From the NCBI GenBank assembly GCA_011391455.1, contig JAABQN010000014.1, positions 1 to 14,478 of the forward strand: a DNA stretch of 14,478 nucleotides, in the 5' to 3' direction. The notes below the pieces were generated by a model that had not been told where the DNA came from, ran no database searches, and worked only from the letters and a program-made list of their open reading frames with translations. Below are positions 1-6,292 of this stretch, piece after piece. The DNA comes from Nitrospiraceae bacterium. GTDB lineage: Bacteria; Nitrospirota; Nitrospiria; Nitrospirales; Nitrospiraceae. A program made the translations under genes and the position numbers. Position 1 is the stretch's first letter. Each line of letters begins with the position of its first letter.

Positions 1-507
1 GGAACGACGGGAGGGGTCTACCGATCCGACAGCGCTGGAATGGGGTGGAAGAAAATCAACAATGGACTGATTCCGGAAAAGGAGCTGATGGGGGCGATGG
101 CGCTGGGGGTCAATGTCATTGTCTTCGATGTGGTCAACCCGGACATCGTCTATGCCGGAACCACGAAGGGCCTCTTCCGCACTGCAACGCGCGGAGAGCA
201 ATGGGAGCGGATCGGGCAATCGCTCCCAGATCTGTTCATCAGTAGTATTCTCCTCGACCCGACCCAGCCGAAAACCCTCTATATTGGAGGGCCCGGGGGA
301 GTCTGGAAAAGCCCTGACAGCGGGCAGACCTGGATGGCGATCAACAGCGGACTGGGCTCACTGAACATTCGAGCCCTTGCAATGAGCCAGCGCGATCCGC
401 GCCTCCTCTATGCCGGCACAAATGGCAGCGGCCTCTACCGCTCGACCGACGCCGGCGCAACCTGGACCGCCCTTCCACTCAAGGCTGCGCCTCCAGGCGC
501 AGGCTGA
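1..507 (+). CDS. BNR/Asp-box repeat protein (beta-propeller type), 5'-truncated
   Basis: The reading frame is already open at base 1 and ends at TGA 505-507, so this is the C-terminal ~168 residues of a longer protein. Four Asp-box-like repeats are visible in the form (Y/W/F)-(R/K)-S-x-D-x-G-x-x-W: YRSDSAGMGW, FRTATRGEQW, WKSPDSGQTW and YRSTDAGATW. They are separated by the usual hydrophobic strand with a D-P-x-x-P-x-x-(L/V)-Y-(A/I)-G motif, as in VNPDIVYAGT, PTQPKTLYIGG and RDPRLLYAGT. Such repeats build sialidase-like or YCF48/VPS10-like propellers, often secreted or periplasmic; the N-terminus that would show a signal peptide is outside the window. No catalytic residues can be assigned, so enzymatic activity is not claimed. 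The protein ends in a short Pro/Ala/Gly tail. The family call is firm and the function is unknown. Confidence 0.85.
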   Translation, partial: GTTGGVYRSDSAGMGWKKINNGLIPEKELMGAMALGVNVIVFDVVNPDIVYAGTTKGLFRTATRGEQWERIGQSLPDLFISSILLDPTQPKTLYIGGPGGVWKSPDSGQTWMAINSGLGSLNIRALAMSQRDPRLLYAGTNGSGLYRSTDAGATWTALPLKAAPPGAG

Positions 508-581
508 GGTTGAGGTCAAGGCTGTCGTTCCAAGGGCTGCTCAAAAAGCCTGCCTTGTCGTCGTGAAAAGTGAAACGTTTT

Positions 582-678
582 GTCTGTCTGGTCTGTTCGG
601 TCTATCTGGTCTATCTGGTTTATTTGGTTGAATCAGACCAACTCGATGCACTAAATAAACCAGATCAACCAGACAGAC
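582..678. repeat. 9-nt-period hairpin repeat, copy R1
   Basis: The left arm has GG dinucleotides at exactly 9-nt intervals (590, 599, 608, 617, 626), each in a unit close to TGGTYTRTY. The right arm answers with complementary CC at 660 and 669. The central loop, around 628-655, is nearly identical to that of copy R2 (GAATCAGACCAACTCGATG). The right flank (GGGCTTGCCCAAGCCTG, from about 680) resembles the right flank of copy R4. It lies between the stop at 507 and the start at 740. No further gene was seen in 508-739. Confidence 0.85.
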
Positions 679-739
679 TGGGCTTGCCCAAGCCTGTTGT
701 CACAACGGTGATGCTTCTCGTATCATCCTTCTGATTACT

Positions 740-1084
740 ATGTCTGAACCGACTGCTTCCCCAACCGATCACACCCTGGCGCTTCGAGAGGAATTCCGCC
801 ATCACCTCGAAACGTTCTATGCCCAGCTCAAGCTGGCGCCGCCCTATGAGAGCGTAGAGAAGGCCATTCGTTCCTTCACGACCTCGATTCACGCTCTGCC
901 GCCCGTAGAGCGTGAGAGTCTGGCCACCGATGCGACCGCGCGCTGGCGGCACTTTCGCCAGGCCTTTGAATCGTCCGGGCTCAGCCAGAAACATCGCGGC
1001 ATCATTGCCGGTCTCGCCCGCAACCGATCCAGCCTGAATCTCTCTGCTGAATATGATCAGTTCTTAAGTCTGTATCTCTCCTGA
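740..1084 (+). CDS. Hypothetical protein, 114 aa, predicted helical
   Basis: An ATG-initiated frame of 114 codons with no recognised domain. The sequence is mostly amphipathic helix (residues about 13-60, EEFRHHLETFYAQLKL and SVEKAIRSFTTSIHAL) followed by a basic second half containing WRHFRQAF and KHRGIIAGLARNR. It has no signal peptide or membrane segment, so it is likely cytoplasmic. There is no clear Shine-Dalgarno before the ATG, which lowers confidence in the exact start. Codon use matches its neighbours and favours this strand over a 109-codon antisense frame at 665-994. The stop lies a few bases from repeat R2, and the gene converges on the membrane protein ending at 1205. Function unknown. 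Confidence 0.6.
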   Translation: MSEPTASPTDHTLALREEFRHHLETFYAQLKLAPPYESVEKAIRSFTTSIHALPPVERESLATDATARWRHFRQAFESSGLSQKHRGIIAGLARNRSSLNLSAEYDQFLSLYLS

Positions 1085-1085
1085 G

Positions 1086-1196
1086 CTTGTTTATTTGGTC
1101 TATTTGGTTTGTCTTGTTTGTTTGGTTGAATCAGACCAACTCGATGAACTAAACAAACCAAATAAACAAAACAAACCAGATCAACCAAATAGACAG
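1086..1196. repeat. 9-nt-period hairpin repeat, copy R2
   Basis: Unit positions run 1088 (TG), 1097, 1106 (GG), 1115 (TG) and 1124 (GG) on the left, and 1158, 1167 (CA), 1176, 1185 (CC) and 1194 (CA) on the right, all in strict 9-nt phase. The two left-arm TG variants face the two right-arm CA variants, so pairing is kept. The hairpin fills almost the whole 120-bp gap between the convergent stops at 1084 (+) and 1205 (-). Confidence 0.9.
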
Positions 1197-1204
1197 GTCT
1201 CATC

Positions 1205-1825
1205 TCAGGACGGCAATCCTGGTCCTTCGATCGCCTCCCGGAGTTCTTGATACAGCATCATGAGCCGGGCGTTCTCCAGCCGATATGCAAAGACGACTGT
1301 AATGGCGCCTGAGAGTAAAAAAACAGCTCCCAACCCTATAATCCCGAACGCCAACACCGCTCCGCCGGGTGCCGCCATTTCTCCCTCGACGAACAAGGAG
1401 ATCACCGCCCCCACCGTACCGACAGCCACCACGGCGAACCAGAGACCGGTGAGAAGCGCCGAGGACCAGGGAGTGAGCTTTCGGCAAAGCACCGCGAGCG
1501 CGTCGCCTTCCGGAGACAGGGAGATCAATCCCTTCAACGGCCACAAGGTTCGAAAACCCATAGCAAACAGCCGGTATTTTTGGCGAATCACAATCTGGTT
1601 CACATCTTGGTAATACCGGGCCGTCCCATGCGGCAAGGCCAAGACCCCGCCGGCATCGAACCGGCCGGCCAGCTGCGTCATGGCTGTATGTGTGAATCGA
1701 TCGTGTGTGCGCGCCACTCCGCATCCATATCGACCGGCATCCGGCGTAAGGCGCACGAAGTAGAGCCAGTCTCCGAGAATGAGACCGAGACACATGGCAC
1801 CGGCGAAAAAGCCAGCGAAAATCAT
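1205..1825 (-). CDS. Membrane protein of unknown function, about 206 aa
   Basis: The start chosen is the ATG complementary to 1823-1825, preceded by a GGATAGGT-like ribosome site. It opens directly into a hydrophobic segment (MIFAGFFAGAMCLGLILG). An upstream in-frame TTG at 1861 would add 12 residues. Three membrane segments are apparent: residues about 1-24, about 120-147 (SSALLTGLWFAVVAVG) and about 152-182 (GGAVLAFGIIGLGAVFLL). The ~95-residue loop between the first two contains VNQIVIRQKYRLFAMGFRTLWPLKGLISLSPEG in pieces; a similar hydrophilic loop after the last segment is short and helical (ENARLMMLYQELREAIEG). No family was recognised. The gene converges on the hypothetical gene at 740-1084, with repeat R2 between them. 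Confidence 0.65.
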   Translation of the reverse strand: MIFAGFFAGAMCLGLILGDWLYFVRLTPDAGRYGCGVARTHDRFTHTAMTQLAGRFDAGGVLALPHGTARYYQDVNQIVIRQKYRLFAMGFRTLWPLKGLISLSPEGDALAVLCRKLTPWSSALLTGLWFAVVAVGTVGAVISLFVEGEMAAPGGAVLAFGIIGLGAVFLLSGAITVVFAYRLENARLMMLYQELREAIEGPGLPS

Positions 1826-2058
1826 GCCAGTACCTATCCCACAGGGGCGCAGGCGAATCAAGGGATGGGCCTAAGATAATCTGTTGACTCGTCTCAGTGA
1901 GTTGGCTATTGTAGCTTCGGTGCTGGTCAGGCGGGTCCCCTCGCTCCTCTCAGGTGCTCCGCCGCACAAGTATTTTACACCTAAGCAGTTACGGCAGTCT
2001 GCTCATCCCTCGCTGGTCGAGGAGCGCAAGTCGCCTTTAATGTGAAGTCGGAGGTGAT

Positions 2059-2790
2059 ATGGATTTAGCGAAGGTCGAGCGCGTCTATACCTCGTACGCC
2101 AAGATCTACGATCGAGTTTTCGGAAAGGTGTTTCACGAAGGACGCCAGTCGATCATTCAGAATTTGAACGCCCAGCCTCATGAAAAAATCCTCGAAGTGG
2201 GAGTCGGAACCGGCTTGGCCCTGCCGATGTACCCCCGCCATTGCCAGATTGTCGGTATCGATTTCTCAGAAGGCATGCTGGATCAAGCGAAACAGCGAGC
2301 GGCAGAACACCGGATGGACCACGTGCAATTGCATCGGATGGATGCCGGCTCGATGGAGTTCAAAGACGATAGTTTCGACACAGTCGTCGCGGCCTACGTC
2401 GTCACCGCTGTCCCCGACTACCGCAAGGTCGTCAGCGAAATGATCCGCGTCTGCCGGCCAGGCGGACGGATCATCATGCTCAATCATTTCGCCAACGACA
2501 ATAAATTCATCGCCGCCATCGAAAAAGTGCTGTCCCCCATCACGAAGAACTTAGGATGGCGCACAGACCTGGCGCTCCAGACCGTGCTGGAAGGAACGCC
2601 GCTGCACGTCGCTCGGAGGCAGAATGTAAATCCGATGCGGCTCTGGGCTTTGGTGGAATGTGTGAACGGAAAGAACGGGAACGGAAAGACACACATCAAC
2701 GGCGTGAAAAACGGGAACGGCGCTGCAACCTACGCACATATCAACGGCACGCGTCTTTCGGAACAAGCCAGCGGACAGGCTCTGGGCTGA
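2059..2790 (+). CDS. Class I SAM-dependent methyltransferase, PmtA-like (phosphatidylethanolamine N-methyltransferase type)
   Basis: A 243-residue Rossmann methyltransferase. The N-terminal Y-x-x-Y-A-K-I-Y-D-R-V-F-G (residues about 10-24) is the lead-in typical of the PmtA/UbiE-like lipid methyltransferases. SAM-binding motif I is LEVGVGTG (about 46-53), the acidic ribose contact is GIDFS (about 66-70), the motif II/III region is MDAGSMEFKDDSFDTVVAAYVV, and the post-motif is RVCRPGGRIIMLNH. PmtA enzymes use SAM to methylate phosphatidylethanolamine at the inner membrane; the exact substrate here is inferred from overall likeness, and another lipid or quinone substrate remains possible. The start follows GGAGG at 2050-2054, closely spaced (4 nt). 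The last ~42 residues form a hydrophilic Asn/Gly-rich tail (HING and NGNG repeats) absent from typical PmtA. The TGA abuts repeat R3. Confidence 0.8.
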   Translation: MDLAKVERVYTSYAKIYDRVFGKVFHEGRQSIIQNLNAQPHEKILEVGVGTGLALPMYPRHCQIVGIDFSEGMLDQAKQRAAEHRMDHVQLHRMDAGSMEFKDDSFDTVVAAYVVTAVPDYRKVVSEMIRVCRPGGRIIMLNHFANDNKFIAAIEKVLSPITKNLGWRTDLALQTVLEGTPLHVARRQNVNPMRLWALVECVNGKNGNGKTHINGVKNGNGAATYAHINGTRLSEQASGQALG

Positions 2791-2870
2791 TCTGGTTCAT
2801 CTGGTCTATTTGGTCTGTCTCGTCTATTTGGTTGAGCAAAGCTAACTAGACAAACCAGACAGACCAGACC
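2790..2870. repeat. 9-nt-period hairpin repeat, copy R3
   Basis: The left arm has unit anchors at 2794, 2803, 2812, 2821 (CG variant) and 2830; the right arm has CC at 2855 and 2864. The right arm is shorter and more degenerate. The CG variant in the unit next to the loop-proximal one matches, in inverted orientation, the CG unit of R4-R6, so the element has a polarity and R3 is reversed relative to those copies. It fills the 92-bp gap between the convergent stops at 2790 (+) and 2883 (-). Confidence 0.8.
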
Positions 2871-2882
2871 CACTTTCGTCTA

Positions 2883-3701
2883 CTACCCATCGGCCCCGCG
2901 CTGCTGTTCGAACGATTTCCAATTCTGCCATTCCCCGCCGGGAATTATCGTATTACCCACCAGACACTGACCCGAGAATCGTTGGGCGATCAGATCTGCC
3001 AGGAGCGAGAGCACCTGCCCGGTGCGGCGATCCTGCACCCCGCGAACCCGCAGCACCACACCGAACCCTGGCCCATCGACCGGCCCATACAACATGCAGT
3101 GAACCCCTGTGACACCCTTTGCTCCCTGCATCGATGCCGGAAGCAAATCCCCCTCCCACTGAATGGAAGAATGCCGCCCGGATGATGCTGTCGTGGCCCG
3201 CCAGGTACAGGGCACACCGGCCACATCCAGTTCCGCCAAGAGCCAGATGACCGTCGGCCAATCCGGCATTTCACTTTGAAAGGTCCATTGAGCTACCTGC
3301 TCTAGCGACAAGGATTCAAGGCTCGGTGCCGCCACCTCCTCCAGCTGCGCTTCCTCGCACACGACATAGAGTTCGCCCTGCGGGTCGAACCAGAAACGGA
3401 GTCTTCCGTCGGTCAACTCCGCTTGGATCACCCCCAGTGTCGAACAGTCCGCCCCCTCCTGTTCGAACATCGAGAAATCCGTCACCCCGGTCATCGTGAG
3501 TTTCGCAACGCGCGCCATCTGGCGAATACGATAACGGACCACGACTGTGACCGTAGTTCCCGCCGCTACCTCACGGCCCGAAGCTTCATCCAACAGGCGC
3601 CGCTTCGCCACCTGCACATCCGTCACATAGCCGCCGCGAAATCCGCCGGTATGGCCCAGCAGCCAACGCAGATCGTCTTTCGACTTGATCGATTGTTTCA
3701 T
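2883..3701 (-). CDS. Hypothetical protein, 272 aa
   Basis: An ATG-started frame of 272 codons with no family recognised. It has no signal peptide or membrane segment. The first ~115 residues look beta-rich, with a conspicuous HTGGFRGGYVTDV segment (about 17-29) and alternating strands (TTVTVVVRYRIRQ, AKLTMTGVTDFSMF). A middle acidic helical stretch (about 117-140, EEAQLEEVAAPSLESLSLEQ) leads into a second part with MPDWPTVIWLLAELDVAG and a Gly-rich strand region (YGPVDGPGFGVVLRVRGV). No obvious Shine-Dalgarno precedes the start, but codon use supports the frame through its full length. It is transcribed towards the methyltransferase gene. Function unknown. Confidence 0.65.
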   Translation of the reverse strand: MKQSIKSKDDLRWLLGHTGGFRGGYVTDVQVAKRRLLDEASGREVAAGTTVTVVVRYRIRQMARVAKLTMTGVTDFSMFEQEGADCSTLGVIQAELTDGRLRFWFDPQGELYVVCEEAQLEEVAAPSLESLSLEQVAQWTFQSEMPDWPTVIWLLAELDVAGVPCTWRATTASSGRHSSIQWEGDLLPASMQGAKGVTGVHCMLYGPVDGPGFGVVLRVRGVQDRRTGQVLSLLADLIAQRFSGQCLVGNTIIPGGEWQNWKSFEQQRGADG

Positions 3702-3885
3702 GAGGCGAATTGTAGCGCGGCAGGAGCCGAACAGCTAGAGGAGAGACGGAAGGCGCCACAACGATAAAACCGAGATACCAATCGCTTACGCAGCTCCCAT
3801 CTCAATTTTGAATGGATCGTTCAGCTAGCCCCTTTCTCATGAGACAGTCCTTGCTGTCAATACGGCGACCGTGTATGTTTCCAAT

Positions 3886-4077
3886 TAGCAGGATGCTGAA
3901 AAAGTCCGCCAGCCTGTCTTGTTCATTTGGTTTATCTGGTCTATTTGGTCTATCTGGTTCAACCAAACAAACGAGACAGACCAGATAAACCAGAGAGACC
4001 AGATAGACCGGGCTTGTCCCAGACCTGCAGGCCATTGATGTTCTACGAGGCCGAAATGGTTTTCCCGCAGCCTGCTA
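3886..4077. mobile_element. MITE-like element 1 with TA-bounded terminal inverted repeats; interior is hairpin R4
   Basis: It begins TAGCAGGATGCTGAAAAAG and ends TTTTCCCGCAGCCTGCTA. Read from outside in, the two ends give GCAGG-A/C-TGC-T/G-G then an A-rich run, bounded by TA on both sides, the pattern expected of non-autonomous elements that use a TA target. The left 28 bp (3886-3913) are identical to one end of element 2 (8072-8099). The interior carries copy R4 of the 9-nt-period hairpin. There is no coding capacity. It occupies the divergent gap 3702-4133; the remaining ~184 bp (3702-3885) and 56 bp (4078-4133) showed no gene. A clear promoter for either flanking gene could not be assigned. 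Confidence 0.6.
3915..4010. repeat. 9-nt-period hairpin repeat, copy R4
   Basis: The left arm anchors are at 3920 (TG), 3929, 3938, 3947 and 3956 (GG); the right arm anchors are at 3963, 3972 (CG), 3981, 3990, 3999 and 4008 (CC). All are in 9-nt register, the most regular copy in the window. The loop is only a few bases (GTTCAACC). The right half shares the segment CAACCAAACAAACGAGACA with R6. It is nested inside MITE-like element 1. Confidence 0.9.
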
Positions 4078-4133
4078 GAAGAACTACCGGGCACGAATAG
4101 TTATCGTCCATTGTCATTGCACGAGGTATTCTG

Positions 4134-4817
4134 ATGCGCGCAGTCTGCCTGAAACACGTTCCCTTTGAAGGGCCCGGAGCTTTTGCGACAGCGCTGACTG
4201 AGCGAAGCGTGAGCCTGGAACGTTACCTCGTCCCGCAAGACGGACTTCCGAAAGATGCAGGCGATCTGTTGATCGTGATGGGTGGGCCGATGTCGGTGAA
4301 CGACCCCGATCAGTGGATTGCGGATGAGACAGCGTTTATTCGTTCAGCGCTTCACGCCGGCACGCCTGTAATCGGCGTGTGCCTGGGCAGCCAGTTCATG
4401 GCGAAATCGTTAGGCGCCACCATACGTTCTGGCAAAGCGTTGGAAATCGGCATGACGCAAGTCAAGCTGACGGCTGAGGCAAAACAAGACCCTGTGTTCA
4501 GCACGTTGCCGGAGTCGTTCGAGGTATTCGAGTGGCATGGCGAGGTGTTCGACCTCCCCAAAGATTCTGTGCCCTTGGCAAGCTCCGACATCGCCCCCTT
4601 GCAAGCCTTCCGCTATGGCGCTCGCGCCTACGGACTTCTGTTTCATTTGGAGATGGAACAGAACGGTATCGACTCATTGTGCCAAGAATGTGCGCCAGAC
4701 CTCACGAAAGCGCGCTTGGCTGCGCAACAGGTAAAAACAACAGCCCTCCCCCATCTGCCGCAACTCCATCAGATGGCCGATCGGCTGATCGGCCATCTTC
4801 TCTCTCCTCAGCGTTGA
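4134..4817 (+). CDS. Class I glutamine amidotransferase (GMP synthase-like GATase1 domain)
   Basis: A 227-residue stand-alone GATase1 domain. The nucleophile elbow is GVCLGSQ with Cys83, and the His-x-Glu of the triad is HLE (His171, Glu173), both at the expected spacing. MGGPMSV (about 49-55) is the oxyanion-hole loop of this family. Such domains hydrolyse glutamine to glutamate and ammonia, or related gamma-glutamyl substrates, in the cytoplasm. There is no fused synthetase domain, so the ammonia acceptor is unknown; GuaA is excluded by the missing ATP-pyrophosphatase half. The length fits the free-standing 'type 1 glutamine amidotransferase' group. The start follows GAGGT at about 8 nt. 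The final codons form a perfect 11-bp stem (see the hairpin at 4772-4797). Confidence is high on the family and low on the substrate. Confidence 0.85.
   Translation: MRAVCLKHVPFEGPGAFATALTERSVSLERYLVPQDGLPKDAGDLLIVMGGPMSVNDPDQWIADETAFIRSALHAGTPVIGVCLGSQFMAKSLGATIRSGKALEIGMTQVKLTAEAKQDPVFSTLPESFEVFEWHGEVFDLPKDSVPLASSDIAPLQAFRYGARAYGLLFHLEMEQNGIDSLCQECAPDLTKARLAAQQVKTTALPHLPQLHQMADRLIGHLLSPQR
4772..4797 (+). terminator. Possible terminator hairpin overlapping the 3' end of the amidotransferase gene
   Basis: GATGGCCGATC and GATCGGCCATC form a perfect 11-bp stem around a 4-nt loop (GGCT), followed by a pyrimidine-rich stretch TTCTCTCTCCTC. The tail is not a true T-run, so intrinsic termination is only a possibility. 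The stem is inside the coding sequence (residues about 213-222), 20 nt before the stop codon ends. Confidence 0.35.
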
Positions 4818-4853
4818 TTACTTCCTTGCTCCTGCTGTACGCTTAGTTTCATT

Positions 4854-4945
4854 GTCGAAAAGTCCGAACGTCATCAAGTCGAAAGTCTACTTGAATTTCC
4901 CTGACTTGAAGACTTTACGACTTGATGACCTTCCGACTTTATGAC
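4854..4945. repeat. 8-nt-period hairpin upstream of dapL
   Basis: The left arm has GTC at 4854, 4862, 4870, 4878 and 4885 (steps 8, 8, 8, 7). The right arm has GAC at 4903, 4911, 4919, 4927, 4935 and 4943, exactly every 8 nt, in units close to GACTTNAN. The arms are complementary over roughly 38 bp with a few mismatches, around a short loop near 4897-4902. It is built on the same principle as the 9-nt family but with a different unit and period. It ends 11 bases before the dapL ribosome site, so it would sit in the leader or directly upstream. Confidence 0.85.
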
Positions 4946-4956
4946 GATTGATTTAC

Positions 4957-4966
4957 AAAGGAGAGG
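4957..4966 (+). promoter_or_regulatory. Ribosome binding site that sets the dapL start
   Basis: AAAGGAGAGG lies 7 nt before ATG 4974. It favours that ATG over the in-frame ATG at 4941, which lies inside the 8-nt-period hairpin and has no Shine-Dalgarno. Confidence 0.75.
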
Positions 4967-4973
4967 ATCGGAC

Positions 4974-6149
4974 ATGTCTGGTTTTCCCATCGAAGTTGCC
5001 ACACGAATCAAGACCCTGCCTCCCTATCTGTTTGCTGCCATCGACAAGATGAAGCAGGCGGCAATTGCCAAGGGCATTGACATCATCAATCTTGGCATCG
5101 GCGACCCAGATCTGCCGACGCCGGGGCCGATCATCGACAGCCTGGCGAAAGCAGCCAAGGATCCCAAGCACCATCAATATCCCTCGTATGAGGGCATGCT
5201 GTCGTTCAGGAAAGCCGTCGCCGACTGGTACAAGCGACGCTTCAGCGTCACACTCGACCCGGCAGATGAAGTTCTGACATTAATTGGCTCGAAGGAAGGT
5301 ATCGGACATATTCCACTCGCATTCGTCGATCCGGGCGATATCGTGCTCGTCCCGAGCCCCGGCTATCCGGTCTATCCCGTCGGGACCAGTTTCGCCGGCG
5401 GCATCTCGCACTTCATGCCGCTCACGAAGCAGAATGGCTTCTTGCCGGACTTGAAAGCCATTCCTATGGACGTGGCGAAAAAGGCGAAGCTGATGTTCCT
5501 GAACTCCCCGAATAACCCGACGTCGGTCATCATGAGCAAGGACTACTTTAAGCGAGTGGTGGAGTTCGCCCAGGAGAACCAGATCATCGTCTGCCACGAC
5601 GCAGCCTATTCGGAGATTTTCTACGACGGCAACCCCCCGGCGAGCTTCATGGAAGTGGATGGCGCGAAGGACGTAGGGATCGAGTTCCACTCGCTCTCGA
5701 AGACCTACAACATGACCGGTTGGCGCCTCGGATTTGCCGTCGGACACAAGCACATCTTGGCTGGACTCGGCAAGGTGAAAAGCAACCTCGACTCCGGCTG
5801 TTTCCAGGCCATTCAGGAGGCAGGCATCACTGCGCTCAACCTGGATGATTCAGTGACGGATGGCTTGCGCAAGATCTATCAGGAACGGCGCGACACCCTC
5901 GTCCCAGGCCTCAAACAGCTTGGACTGGAAGTGGATCCGCCTCCGGCTGCGTTCTATATCTGGGTCACGGTGCCGAAGGGATACAGCTCCGCTTCTTTCA
6001 CGGCGCACTTGCTGGAGAGAGCCGGAATCGTGACGACACCTGGCAACGGCTTCGGTGCGCCGGGCGAAGGATATATCAGGATGACCGTGTGCACTTCGAA
6101 AGAAAGACTGGCAGAAGCGGTGGAGCGTATTAAGAAGGCGGGTTTCTAG
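4974..6149 (+). CDS. dapL: LL-diaminopimelate aminotransferase (DapL)
   Basis: A 391-residue fold-type I PLP aminotransferase. DapL converts tetrahydrodipicolinate plus glutamate to LL-2,6-diaminopimelate plus 2-oxoglutarate in one step, replacing DapD/C/E in lysine and peptidoglycan synthesis; it is cytoplasmic and homodimeric. Visible marks: LPPYLFAAIDKMK (15-27), NLGIGDPDLPTP (39-50), YPSYEGM (69-75), IGSKEGI (104-110), SPGYPVYPVG (128-137), NSPNNPT (177-183), CHDAAYSEI (207-215) and the PLP-lysine motif HSLSKTYNMTGWR with Lys243. Together with the C-terminal PGNGFGAPGEGYIR this pattern fits the DapL group. Other class I aminotransferases (AlaA, AspC types) remain a small possibility. The start is fixed by the ribosome site at 4957-4966. 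folK and panC follow on the same strand after 143 bp. Confidence 0.88.
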   Translation: MSGFPIEVATRIKTLPPYLFAAIDKMKQAAIAKGIDIINLGIGDPDLPTPGPIIDSLAKAAKDPKHHQYPSYEGMLSFRKAVADWYKRRFSVTLDPADEVLTLIGSKEGIGHIPLAFVDPGDIVLVPSPGYPVYPVGTSFAGGISHFMPLTKQNGFLPDLKAIPMDVAKKAKLMFLNSPNNPTSVIMSKDYFKRVVEFAQENQIIVCHDAAYSEIFYDGNPPASFMEVDGAKDVGIEFHSLSKTYNMTGWRLGFAVGHKHILAGLGKVKSNLDSGCFQAIQEAGITALNLDDSVTDGLRKIYQERRDTLVPGLKQLGLEVDPPPAAFYIWVTVPKGYSSASFTAHLLERAGIVTTPGNGFGAPGEGYIRMTVCTSKERLAEAVERIKKAGF

Positions 6150-6275
6150 GCTAGAGCAGAGGCGCCGAGTCGAGTTGCTTGCTCGCGGAACGCGCACGAT
6201 GAAACGGTGCTCGTTCAACGCGCGCAGTCGCCCCTCACCTCAACGCCTCTGGCCATCTCGCGTCACGGTCATCCC

Positions 6276-6284
6276 GGGGGGGGG
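6276..6284 (+). repeat. G9 homopolymer in the folK leader
   Basis: Nine consecutive G residues preceded by CCC, ending 8 bases before the GTG start. Together with the following AAGAG it forms the only purine-rich ribosome-site candidate. The tract is outside the coding sequence, so length changes would alter initiation context but not the reading frame. Confidence 0.7.
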
Positions 6285-6292
6285 AAGAGAGA

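Noticed and set aside
665..994. A 109-codon minus-strand frame overlapping the hypothetical gene at 740-1084.
   Set aside because: Codon use and composition favour the plus strand, and the minus frame ends inside repeat R1.
2008..2024. A small inverted repeat (CCTCG-CTGGT-CGAGG) upstream of the methyltransferase gene.
   Set aside because: A 5-bp stem is expected by chance in GC-rich sequence; no operator family was recognised.
4941..4973. An upstream ATG that would add 11 residues to DapL.
   Set aside because: It falls within the 8-nt-period hairpin and has no ribosome site, whereas ATG 4974 has AAAGGAGAGG at ideal spacing and gives the normal family N-terminus.
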